This document shows positions 37,706 through 45,532 of a stretch of DNA of 64,000 nucleotides, piece by piece. The notes under the pieces are model-generated. The model was not told the origin of the DNA, made no database searches, and was given only the letters and a program-made list of their open reading frames with translations. The stretch covers positions 186,001 to 250,000 of the forward strand of contig NZ_MBUA01000029.1 in NCBI RefSeq assembly GCF_014332695.1, read 5' to 3'. The translations under genes and the position numbers were made by a program. The first letter of the stretch is position 1. The number at the start of each line of letters is the position of its first letter. The DNA is from Flavihumibacter stibioxidans. GTDB lineage: Bacteria > Bacteroidota > Bacteroidia > Chitinophagales > Chitinophagaceae.

Positions 37706-38636
37706 TCAATCATTCCGCTTTTCTTCCGGATTGCCTTTCAGGTCCAAAACCGGTTTCCAGGTGGAGCGGGGTTCAAAATGGTTCCACAGCAGGCGCGATA
37801 ATTTGCGGGAAAGGACCCAGCCTTCATTGCCGCTGTTCCAGCTGGTATCTTTCTGGTTTTTAGTGATGACGGATACTATATAGGGACCATTGGGAGCCAT
37901 AACCAGCATGGTTTCACTTCTGGAAGCATCGACTGCGCCATTTTTTGACGCAACAAAAATTTCAGGTGGAATTTGTGACAAAGCTTCTTCATTCCAGTAG
38001 TTGCGACCCATCAGCCGGAGCATCAGTTCATCCTGGCTTTTTCCCAGCAAACGCCGGTGGTATAAGCGTTCCATGATGGCAACCATTTCTCTTGGTGTGG
38101 TTTGTCCCCAGCCGTAAAGCTTCCAGTTTTCCTGCCTGCCCGCTGTGCGTGAATTAACCCGGGTGGAGATAAATCCAAGGCTGTCCAGCAGCTCGTTGAT
38201 CCTGGTTCCTGTACCTGCCAGCAGTTGCAGCCACAAACTGGCGGTATTATCACTGGTGGTCATCATCAGCATTATAACCTTGGCCAGTTGGATATTGGCG
38301 GAATCCCTGAATGATCCGAGTAAATCCTCACCTGGATAAAGCAGGGAATCGCGGTATTACAGGTTCTGGTGGTATTGCAGTTCGCCTTTTGATATCTTTA
38401 TCCATGATACCGATGAGAATCGGGATTTTAACCATGGATGCGGTGGGAAAGAGGGTATCTGCCTGAACTGAGGCTGTTTTTCCGGAGGGCAGGTGTTTAA
38501 TATAAATTCCGGCGACTCCCCCGAAGCCCTGCACCAGTGCTTCCACCTGTTTTTGCAGTTTACGGTCTGTTTTCTGGGCAGGCAGGGACTGGCAAAGGAT
38601 GAGTGCAAGGACCAGGGCAATGAAAATCCGGTACAT
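37706..38636 (-). pseudogene. Broken class A beta-lactamase-like serine hydrolase
   Basis: Reading from the ATG at 38636, an exported protein begins (MYRIFIALVLALILCQSLPAQ signal) and carries the SxxK nucleophile motif SMVKIP, but the frame then ends. A 1-base insertion near 38390 (AAAG where the next frame needs AAA) shifts to the frame that continues as KGELQYHQNL, and that frame has a TAA at about 38358-38360. After it, homology resumes as YRDSLLYPGEDLLGSF and, from 38272, TSDN (SDN motif) and SKNGAVDAS, which is KNG in place of KTG. So at least two lesions separate the parts. It follows nadD by 24 bp. Intact family members are periplasmic beta-lactamases or related serine hydrolases. The 1-base shift could be a sequencing error, the internal stop less easily. 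Confidence 0.85.
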
Positions 38637-38660
38637 AATTGATTAAGTGTGGATGAAAAC

Positions 38661-39230
38661 TTAGCGGTAATACCCGTTTTTCTCAATTTCAAGGCGTACC
38701 CCATCGGGCACCAGGAAATGAATGTCTTTTCCTTCCCGAACCAGTTTCCGGATTTCTGTGGCGGAGATGTCCAGCATCGGTGCTTTTACCACCTGGATCC
38801 GGGCCGGTAGTTTGGTACTGATATCAAAACCCGGGCGGGGATAAACATAAAAATCATGGCTGGTTACCAGTTTGTCCGCATTCTTCCATTTATGAAGGTT
38901 TTGCAGTCCATCGCTGCCCATGATCACGGCAAACTCGTGCTGGGGAAATTTTTCCTCCAGGTAGGTTAGGGTATCGATGGTATAGGAAGGGCGGGGGAGG
39001 TGGAATTCTATATCACTGGCTTTTAAGCAGCTAACTCCTTCAATGGCTGTCTTCACCAGGTGCAGGCGGTGGTACTCGTTGAGCAGGGCCGCAGCCGGTT
39101 TGAAAGGGTTTTGAGGCGAAACCACCAGCCACACCTGCTGAAGGTCTGTATGCGTAGCCATGTGGTGGGCGATGATACAGTGACCGGTATGAATGGGATT
39201 AAAGGAGCCGAAATAGAGTCCGATTTTCAT
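38661..39230 (-). CDS. nadD: Nicotinate-nucleotide adenylyltransferase
   Basis: A 189-residue enzyme converting nicotinate mononucleotide and ATP to deamido-NAD. It has the nucleotidyltransferase signature GLYFGSFNPIHTGH at the N-terminus, and DISATEIRKLVREGKD, the ISSTxIR-type motif, near the C-terminus. Length is typical. It completes the NAD route started by nadA (43.8 kb) in this window. It runs toward the beta-lactamase pseudogene and lies downstream of the FeoA-domain gene, from which a terminator separates it. Confidence 0.95.
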   Translation of the reverse strand: MKIGLYFGSFNPIHTGHCIIAHHMATHTDLQQVWLVVSPQNPFKPAAALLNEYHRLHLVKTAIEGVSCLKASDIEFHLPRPSYTIDTLTYLEEKFPQHEFAVIMGSDGLQNLHKWKNADKLVTSHDFYVYPRPGFDISTKLPARIQVVKAPMLDISATEIRKLVREGKDIHFLVPDGVRLEIEKNGYYR

Positions 39231-39261
39231 GCCGCCAATTTAGCTTACCTGTCTGAAGACA

Positions 39262-39286
39262 CAAAAAAAGAGGTCAGGAGACCTCT
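39262..39286 (-). terminator. Terminator overlapping the end of the FeoA-domain gene
   Basis: Arms AGAGGTC (39269-39275) and GACCTCT (39280-39286) with a four-base loop, followed in the minus direction by seven T (A run 39263-39269). The last codons and TGA stop (39274-39276) of the FeoA gene are inside the stem. Confidence 0.8.
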
Positions 39287-39531
39287 TCTACAAAAATATT
39301 ACGGGCTTCATCCAGCCTAAGGCTCAGGTTATAGCCCGATACCGATATCGCGATGGGATCACCAAGCGGGGCTTTCTGTTCCACCCTTACCTTTTCACCG
39401 GGAACACATCCCATTTCCATTAGCTTCAGGAAAATATCATTGTTCTCAAAGCTCTTGATCACAACCGTGTGCCCAACCCCTATATCTGATAAACGTTTCA
39501 TCATAACTGCTTCAAAACTATGCTCCGCCAT
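39274..39531 (-). CDS. FeoA-domain protein
   Basis: With the ATG at 39531, an 85-residue protein. It is one SH3-like FeoA domain: MKRLSDIGVGHTVVI, LMEMGCVPGEKVRVEQKAPLGDPI and the closing LRLDEARNIFVEEV are typical. FeoA is the small cytoplasmic partner of the ferrous iron transporter FeoB, but no feoB is next to it here, so it is an orphan copy. A shorter start at MMKRLSDIG is possible. Transcription ends in the hairpin that overlaps its own stop codon. Divergent from ybeY. Confidence 0.85.
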   Translation of the reverse strand: MAEHSFEAVMMKRLSDIGVGHTVVIKSFENNDIFLKLMEMGCVPGEKVRVEQKAPLGDPIAISVSGYNLSLRLDEARNIFVEEVS

Positions 39532-39559
39532 TGAAATTGTTTTACGAATTTTGGAAATG

Positions 39560-39994
39560 ATGAGCAAAGCTACCGATAATATTCAGTTCCATTACCTGCT
39601 GAAAGGATTCAGCTTCCAGAACCGGAACCAGTGTAAATCCTTTATCCAACAGCTCTTTAAAAAGGAAAAGAAAGCCCTGGACTCACTTAATTTTATCTTC
39701 TGCAGCGATGAATACCTGCTTGAGATCAACCGTAACTACCTGAACCACGATTATTATACTGATATCATCACGTTCGACCTTTCAGAACCCGGACAAGCCA
39801 CCACAGGGGAAATCTATATCAGTATTGACCGGGTAAGGGACAATGCCAATAACCACGAGGAAAGCTTTACCCGCGAATTGCACCGGGTGATCTTCCACGG
39901 TGCGCTTCACCTCTGCGGTTATGGTGATAAAACACAGGAAGAGGAGATTCTCATGAGGAAAATGGAGAACAAATACCTGGACATGTATTTTTAA
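39560..39994 (+). CDS. ybeY: Endoribonuclease YbeY (rRNA maturation)
   Basis: The 144-residue metalloprotein needed for 16S rRNA 3'-end maturation and ribosome quality control. The zinc site is HGALHLCGYGD (near residue 115), where the third ligand position is the usual aspartate-type variant of Bacteroidota; NRNYLNHDYYTDIITFDL and GEIYISIDRVRDNA are also family blocks. The ATG at 39560 is used; 39557 adds one residue, and the longer in-frame extension is antisense to the FeoA gene. A parS-type site starts exactly after the stop. Confidence 0.93.
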   Translation: MSKATDNIQFHYLLKGFSFQNRNQCKSFIQQLFKKEKKALDSLNFIFCSDEYLLEINRNYLNHDYYTDIITFDLSEPGQATTGEIYISIDRVRDNANNHEESFTRELHRVIFHGALHLCGYGDKTQEEEILMRKMENKYLDMYF

Positions 39995-40010
39995 TGTTCC
40001 ACGTGGAACA
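39995..40010. other. parS-type site, copy 1
   Basis: TGTTCCACGTGGAACA, a perfect 16-bp palindrome identical to the parS core known from ParB-type chromosome partition systems (TGTTCCACGTGGAAC in pseudomonads, TGTTTCACGTGAAACA in B. subtilis). It begins one base after the ybeY stop. An identical copy is 543 bp further on. Binding by ParB is inferred. Confidence 0.8.
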
Positions 40011-40552
40011 AAGGAAATCCACAGGGTTAAAAGATCCCTGAAATTCGTTGTCTGGGTAGCATGGAATAGGCATGCGTGTAAAACAGGGAAAGATCAGCCG
40101 GGCTATTGTAGGAACCAATTATGATTGCAGAAAAAAGTATTTCCCGCCTATTAGCACAGTATCATCTCACCACAATAGCTTAAAACAGCCATACTGTCTG
40201 GCTACAACTTAAGGATATATTCCTCAATACCCCTCAGCCCATCCTTTACAAAAACCTGTCCCTATAAGATCCAAGCATATTCTCCCATAGGCTCCATAAA
40301 TTCAGGATTCCAAATTGAACCTCCAGCATAAGAGCCAACAGACTATTCGGCATGTTCATTATTAAGGAATAAAAGCTAAGTGCTGGCAGTAAAAGGTGCA
40401 GGATAAGTATATTCAGTTTTGGTATCATCCCAGAGGAAAATAGTGGTTCTAATATCTCTCATTCAACATGACTCCTTTCTCACCCTCCTGTTGCTTACTG
40501 GTTCTTATTCCTGGACTTAAGCTATGTAAAACCAGGCTACAGAAAAACCATC
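40011..40552. other. Non-coding spacer of 542 bp between two parS sites
   Basis: There is no credible gene: the longest frame is about 60 codons on the minus strand without family features. The stretch is moderately AT-rich. A near-match to a DnaA box (AAATCCACA, near 40016) is present, and no clear terminator. It is bordered at both ends by the same 16-bp palindrome. Confidence 0.6.
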
Positions 40553-40568
40553 TGTTCCACGTGGAACA
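40553..40568. other. parS-type site, copy 2
   Basis: Same 16-bp palindrome as at 39995. It ends 21 bp before the mnmG -7 element, i.e. where the -33 region of that promoter would be, so a bound ParB could influence mnmG expression. Confidence 0.8.
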
Positions 40569-40589
40569 TTCAGTCTCCCCAACAACCTG

Positions 40590-40597
40590 TACTTTTG
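40590..40597 (+). promoter_or_regulatory. -7 element of mnmG (TACTTTTG)
   Basis: Exact TAnnTTTG, 17 bp before the mnmG ATG. The -33 position coincides with the parS-type site at 40553-40568. Confidence 0.6.
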
Positions 40598-40614
40598 TAC
40601 ACTAAATCTTTTGA

Positions 40615-42483
40615 ATGTTTCCAGTTTATGATGTTATAGTGGTTGGGGCAGGACATGCGGGTTGTGAGGCAGCAGCAGCTGCAGCTAATATGGGTAGCAA
40701 GGTCTTGTTGGTGACCATGAATATGCAAACCATCGCCCAGATGAGTTGTAACCCGGCAATGGGTGGTATAGCAAAGGGACAGATTGTTAGAGAGATTGAT
40801 GCCCTCGGGGGTTATTCTGGCATTGTGACCGATAAAAGTATGATCCAATTCCGGATGTTGAACCTTTCAAAGGGACCTGCCATGTGGAGTCCGCGTGCAC
40901 AAAGTGATCGCATGCTTTTTGCAAGTACCTGGCGGGAAATGCTGGAACAAACTCCCAATGTGGATTTTTACCAGGATATGGTAAAGGGTTTGATTATTAA
41001 GGATGGCAGGGCAAGGGGTGTTGTTACGGGACTTGGACACGAGATCAGTGCCAGGGCGGTGGTGGTTACAAGTGGGACTTTCCTGAACGGTATCATTCAT
41101 ATTGGTGAAAAAACATTCGGTGGTGGCAGGGTAGCAGAGAAAGCTGCGACAGGTATTACAGAGCAACTGGTTTCCCTTGGCTTTGAGGCGGATCGTCTGA
41201 AAACCGGTACCCCACCCAGAATAGACGGAAGAAGCCTGGATTATTCCAAAATGGAAGAGCAACCCGGTGATGAAACCATTGTGGGTTTCAGTTATATGGG
41301 TATAGAAACCATACGGCCGGAACAGCAAAGGAGTTGCCATATTACCTATACCAATTCGGCCACCCATGAATTACTGAAAACAGGATTCGACCGTAGTCCT
41401 ATGTACACGGGAAGGATCGAAGGTGTTGGTCCCCGTTATTGCCCCAGTATCGAGGATAAGATCAATCGCTTTGCCGACAGGGAACGCCACCAGATTTTCG
41501 TAGAACCCGAAGGATGGAATACAGTGGAGATCTATGTTAACGGATTTTCAACTTCCCTGCCGGAGGATGTTCAATACAAGGCACTGGTTTCAATACCCGG
41601 GTTCGAGAACGCCAAAATGTTCCGTCCGGGTTATGCCATTGAGTACGATTATTTTCCGCCAACACAGTTGACTTATTCTTTGGAAACTAAATTGATACAG
41701 AACCTATTTTTTGCGGGACAAATAAACGGAACAACCGGTTATGAGGAAGCAGCCTGCCAGGGTTTAATGGCTGGTATCAATGCGCACCTTAAAGTAAAAG
41801 AGTTGGAGCCTTTTATCCTGAAAAGAAGCGATGCCTATATCGGCGTACTGATCGATGACCTGATCAGCAAGGGTACCGAAGAACCCTATCGCATGTTTAC
41901 CAGCAGGGCGGAATTCAGAACCCTGCTCCGCCAGGATAATGCAGACCTGCGCCTGACAGAAAAAAGTTATCAGATAGGGCTGGCTAAACAGGACAGACTG
42001 GAAAAAGTACTGGCCAAAAAAGAAGGAACAGAAATAGTAAAAAAACTGTTACAGGAACTCTCGCTTGAACCAGGCCCAACCAATGGATTCCTGGAATCAA
42101 AAAATTCAGCGCCTATCCTGCAAAAACAAAAAGCTGCCCAGATACTACTGCGCCCCAATATAAACCTGAAGGATATGAGCGCTGGTATTCCCGGATTCGC
42201 AGCAGCACTTTCACCCTTCACCACAGAAATACTCGAGCAGGCAGAAGTACAACTGAAATACGACGTATATATAGAAAAGGAAAAAGACCTGGTGGAAAGA
42301 ATGAACCAGATGGAAACCCTGGAAATCCCGACTAGCTTTGACTATACAAAAGTTGCCGCAATCAGTAATGAAGCAAGGGAAAAATTAAAAAGAATTCAAC
42401 CCCGTACATTGGGCCAGGCCAGCAGGATCAGCGGCATCAATCCCAGTGATGTACAGATCTTAATGGTGTATATGGGCAGATAA
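40615..42483 (+). CDS. mnmG: tRNA uridine-34 5-carboxymethylaminomethyl modification enzyme MnmG (GidA)
   Basis: A 622-residue FAD enzyme that, with MnmE, installs the cmnm5 group on wobble uridines. N-terminal Rossmann motif VVGAGHAGCEAAAAAA, then MSCNPAMGGIAKGQIVREIDALGG, the GTPPRIDGRSLDYSKM and RPGYAIEYDYFPP blocks, and FFAGQINGTTGYEEAACQGL are all diagnostic. Length agrees with the family. Genes of this type are often near chromosomal origins, fitting the parS sites and the DnaA box region here. Its partner mnmE is not in the window. The gene has its own promoter behind the parS site; a bidirectional terminator follows. Confidence 0.97.
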   Translation: MFPVYDVIVVGAGHAGCEAAAAAANMGSKVLLVTMNMQTIAQMSCNPAMGGIAKGQIVREIDALGGYSGIVTDKSMIQFRMLNLSKGPAMWSPRAQSDRMLFASTWREMLEQTPNVDFYQDMVKGLIIKDGRARGVVTGLGHEISARAVVVTSGTFLNGIIHIGEKTFGGGRVAEKAATGITEQLVSLGFEADRLKTGTPPRIDGRSLDYSKMEEQPGDETIVGFSYMGIETIRPEQQRSCHITYTNSATHELLKTGFDRSPMYTGRIEGVGPRYCPSIEDKINRFADRERHQIFVEPEGWNTVEIYVNGFSTSLPEDVQYKALVSIPGFENAKMFRPGYAIEYDYFPPTQLTYSLETKLIQNLFFAGQINGTTGYEEAACQGLMAGINAHLKVKELEPFILKRSDAYIGVLIDDLISKGTEEPYRMFTSRAEFRTLLRQDNADLRLTEKSYQIGLAKQDRLEKVLAKKEGTEIVKKLLQELSLEPGPTNGFLESKNSAPILQKQKAAQILLRPNINLKDMSAGIPGFAAALSPFTTEILEQAEVQLKYDVYIEKEKDLVERMNQMETLEIPTSFDYTKVAAISNEAREKLKRIQPRTLGQASRISGINPSDVQILMVYMGR

Positions 42484-42486
42484 AAA

Positions 42487-42528
42487 AAAGGCTAACATAT
42501 TTTAAATATTTAAAATATCTTAGCCTTT
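42487..42528. terminator. Bidirectional terminator between mnmG and a helicase gene
   Basis: Arms AAAGGCTAA (42487-42495) and TTAGCCTTT (42520-42528) enclose an inner AT palindrome (ATATTTTAAATATTTAAAATAT). A- and T-runs flank both sides, so it can serve mnmG (+) and the convergent DEAD-box gene (-). Confidence 0.85.
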
Positions 42529-42540
42529 AGATTTTATTAA

Positions 42541-43677
42541 TTATGCCAGGCTCTTTTCAGAACGGCTGACAGGAATTTTCTTTCCAATCAATTTTTCAAT
42601 GTCACGGATGTACGCCCTTTCCTCCCTGTCACAAAAAGAAATCGCGGTACCATCGGCACCGGCACGTCCCGTTCTACCGATCCTGTGCACATAGGTTTCA
42701 GCCACATTGGGAATTTCAAAATTGATCACCCATGCAAGGGAATCAATATCAATACCGCGTGCAGCAATATCTGTAGCCACCAGTACCCTGATTTTTCCAA
42801 CCTTAAAATTGTTCAATGCCTGCTGCCTGGCACCCTGTGATTTATCACCGTGAATAGCTGCAGCACTGATACCAGCTTTCAGGAGAAACTTGGCAACCTT
42901 ATCCGCGCCGTATTTAGTCCGGGTAAACACCAGCACCGTATCTATCCTGCCATTATTCAACATATCAAGGAGCAGGAATTTCTTTTCATCCTTATCCACG
43001 AAATACAATTCCTGGTGAATCAACTCAGCTGTTGAAGACACAGGAGTAACCGCTATGCTGACAGGATGTTTAAGGATTGTATCTGCCAGCTGGCGGATCT
43101 CATCCGGCATGGTGGCAGAGAAAAACAGTGATTGTCTTTCTTTAGGAATCAATTTCAGGATCCGCTTTACATCATGCACAAAACCCATGTCCAGCATACG
43201 ATCCGCTTCATCCAGGATGAAATAACGCAGATCATTAAACGAAAGTAATCCCTGACCCACAAGGTCAAGCAATCTTCCGGGAGTGGCTATCAGGATATCA
43301 ACACCTTTTTCCAGTGCCTGTACCTGGGGAACCTGGGATACTCCACCAAAAATGCAAAGACTCCTGAAACCAAGGTACTTACCATAATCCCGGAAACTTT
43401 CTTCCACCTGGATCGCCAGTTCCCTCGTTGGCGTCAGTACGAGAACCTGGATACCCCTGAACCTTTTTACTTTGGCAAGATCCTCCTGCAAAAGCTGTAA
43501 AACCGGAATAGCAAATCCCGCTGTTTTGCCTGTACCAGTCTGGGCACAAGCCAATAAATCTTTTCTGTGTAAAACAACAGGAATAGCTTTTTCCTGGATG
43601 GGTGTTGGATTAGTATAACCAACATCGGCAAGAGCCCTCAATACGGGTTCTGTTACCGCTAATTGCGAAAAATTCAA
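42541..43677 (-). CDS. DEAD-box RNA helicase (RhlE-like)
   Basis: A 378-residue cytoplasmic RNA helicase. Motifs in order: Q motif PTPIQEKAIPV, Walker A AQTGTGKT, PTRELAIQ, DEAD as LDEADRMLDMGF, SAT as FFSATMP, VFTRTKYGADKVAK, IAARGIDIDSLAWVINF and the HRIGRTGRAG motif VI. It ends shortly after the helicase core, so the basic tail of RhlE is missing. The start is probably the TTG at 43677 because no ATG lies upstream in frame and MNFSQLAVTEPVLRAL matches the family's N-terminus. Convergent with mnmG. Confidence 0.93.
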   Translation of the reverse strand: MNFSQLAVTEPVLRALADVGYTNPTPIQEKAIPVVLHRKDLLACAQTGTGKTAGFAIPVLQLLQEDLAKVKRFRGIQVLVLTPTRELAIQVEESFRDYGKYLGFRSLCIFGGVSQVPQVQALEKGVDILIATPGRLLDLVGQGLLSFNDLRYFILDEADRMLDMGFVHDVKRILKLIPKERQSLFFSATMPDEIRQLADTILKHPVSIAVTPVSSTAELIHQELYFVDKDEKKFLLLDMLNNGRIDTVLVFTRTKYGADKVAKFLLKAGISAAAIHGDKSQGARQQALNNFKVGKIRVLVATDIAARGIDIDSLAWVINFEIPNVAETYVHRIGRTGRAGADGTAISFCDREERAYIRDIEKLIGKKIPVSRSEKSLA

Positions 43678-43846
43678 TACAAAAAAATTAAAATGATAAA
43701 AACGGTAAGGCTAACATTTGAGGATGTTACTTTACCCGCCTTACAAACGAACCAACCAAAACGAACCGATACTTCGGACCAGCAGGAGCGATGTCAAGAA
43801 CGGCGAAGCTAACTTAAATTACCCACACCATTTGTTAATTCCTTCA

Positions 43847-44863
43847 TTAACCCACCAGTCCTGCAGCCCTGCTGATCTCCAGCATTCTGTCAATAGGCTT
43901 TTTGGCTGCAAGTCTCAGGTTCTCGTCCATCAGTATCTCCGGTTTTTCATATTTCATGCAGAGATAAAGCTTTTCCAGTGTATTGAGTTTCATGTGTGGA
44001 CAATCATTACAGGCGCAACTGTTGTCCGGGGGAGCGGGAATGAAAGTTTTTTCCGGACTGGCTTTTTGCATCTGGTGTAAAATGCCCGTTTCCGTCGCAA
44101 CAATGTACTCATTTGCATTATCCTGCTGGGTATACTTAAGCAGCTGTGTGGTGCTCCCTATGAAGTCCGCAATGCGCAACAATGGGTCTTCGCACTCGGG
44201 GTGTGCAATCAATTTTGCATTGGGGTGCCGAACCTTCAGCCTGGTGATCTTCTCCAGGCTGAAAATTTCATGAACCATGCAGGCCCCATTCCATAGGACC
44301 ATGTTACGACCGGTCTTCTTATTCAGGAACGCACCCAGATTCTTATCCGGAGCAAAGATGATGGGTTGATCCACCGGTACACTTTCAATAATCTTTTCCG
44401 CATTACCGCTGGTGCAGATGATATCACTCAGTGCCTTGATCTCTGCGCTGCAGTTGATATAGGAAATGACGATATGATCCGGATGCTGCTTTTTAAAAGC
44501 GCTGAAAAGATCAGCTGGTGCAGAATCAGCCAGGGAACATCCTGCCTTAAGATCAGGCAACAATACTTTTTTGGTTGGATTTAAAATTTTGGCGGTTTCT
44601 GCCATAAAATGAACGCCGGCAAAAACAATCATATCGGCAGTGGTCTTTTCGGCCTGCTGTGCCAGACCGAGGCTGTCGCCAATATAATCAGCCACATCCT
44701 GGATATCGGGCTCCTGGTAATAGTGCGCCAGGATGATGGCATTTTTTTCTTTTTTCAATCTTTCGATCTCCTGGAAAATATCCAGGGCCGGATCAATTTC
44801 AATATCAAGATATCCTACCCGTTCTATATTATTCCATGCTGATTCCATGTTGATAACTGGCAT
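43847..44863 (-). CDS. nadA: Quinolinate synthase
   Basis: A 338-residue [4Fe-4S] enzyme condensing iminoaspartate and dihydroxyacetone phosphate to quinolinate in NAD synthesis. The cluster cysteines are in [18 protein letters not shown] and CACNDCPHM; also [30 protein letters not shown] is diagnostic in blocks, and the HPECEDPLL segment follows. The ATG at 44863 is used, with an alternative five codons on. It runs away from the candidate oriC. No nadB or nadC is adjacent. The 169-bp gap downstream (43678-43846) holds nothing I recognise. Confidence 0.95.
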   Translation of the reverse strand: MPVINMESAWNNIERVGYLDIEIDPALDIFQEIERLKKEKNAIILAHYYQEPDIQDVADYIGDSLGLAQQAEKTTADMIVFAGVHFMAETAKILNPTKKVLLPDLKAGCSLADSAPADLFSAFKKQHPDHIVISYINCSAEIKALSDIICTSGNAEKIIESVPVDQPIIFAPDKNLGAFLNKKTGRNMVLWNGACMVHEIFSLEKITRLKVRHPNAKLIAHPECEDPLLRIADFIGSTTQLLKYTQQDNANEYIVATETGILHQMQKASPEKTFIPAPPDNSCACNDCPHMKLNTLEKLYLCMKYEKPEILMDENLRLAAKKPIDRMLEISRAAGLVG

Positions 44864-44869
44864 AGTAAA

Positions 44870-45530
44870 TACTATTAATTATATTTTTTAAAATAAACCT
44901 ATTATTATTATGGCTGTGGATATGGGGAAAACTAATTTTCCCGGACTTGCTGGTGTCAAAATTAGCTGCTTATCCACAGTAATCCACAAAAATCCAACAA
45001 TAAAGAAAGCACTACTATACTACATTACATGTCTTTATCAACAACTGTGGACTACATAAATGCTGTAAAACAATTTTGGCCTGCTGATGTGAAAAGCGAT
45101 CTAATAAACCCGGGGTTATCAACCCCTTCCGGCAGCCACCTACCCCTGGCTGTAAATTTTCCGGAAATTCTCCCCTGAATCCAACTTACCAAACCCCGGT
45201 TTTTCCACCATAAAACCGGAATATTAACAAATGACTGTGTATACATGTTTCACATCACTTAAAATCACTGTGAATAACCCATGGAATAGCAGTGAAGGCA
45301 ACTATATTATCAGTATTTATATGTTTCTATACGTGGAACAATATAAATTTGTTATATAAATAATATATATAATTTGATATTCAGGTCTGGTAAGGCTATT
45401 TAGGGGTAATTCCCTGAAATGCTGATTTGAAGCCAATTTCAGCCATTTTCCACAATTTGTTCATATGGTGAATTTCGTTATTTTCGCTCCTCATTTTTTG
45501 ACAACCGTATAATATAATAATTAAGAAAAA
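44870..45530. other. Candidate replication origin (oriC): DnaA boxes and AT-rich stretch
   Basis: A 669-bp gene-free region. Exact matches to TTWTNCACA are TTATCCACA at 44970-44978, TTATTCACA (minus) at 45269-45277 and TTTTCCACA at 45446-45454. One-mismatch copies are at 44915-44923, 44980-44988 and 45035-45043, plus a TGTGGACTA at 45046. An AT-rich block (45341-45390) is a candidate unwinding element. A parS half-site (ACGTGGAACA) lies at about 45331-45340. mnmG, dnaN and parS-type sites are within 8 kb. The dnaA gene is not in view. Confidence 0.6.
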
Positions 45531-45532
45531 CC

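Noticed and set aside
40246-40428. A 60-codon frame in the parS-bracketed spacer
   Set aside because: No family resemblance, no promoter and ordinary length for random sequence.
43678-43846. Gene in the gap between the DEAD-box gene and nadA
   Set aside because: The plus-strand frame is largely antisense to the nadA end and has no recognisable features.
45331-45340. Third parS site
   Set aside because: Only the right half (ACGTGGAACA) matches; the left half has four mismatches. Kept as half-site only.
45498-45521. TTGACA and TATAAT in front of ppiD as a sigma-70 promoter
   Set aside because: The two boxes are only about 3-4 bp apart instead of 17, and Bacteroidota use a different consensus.
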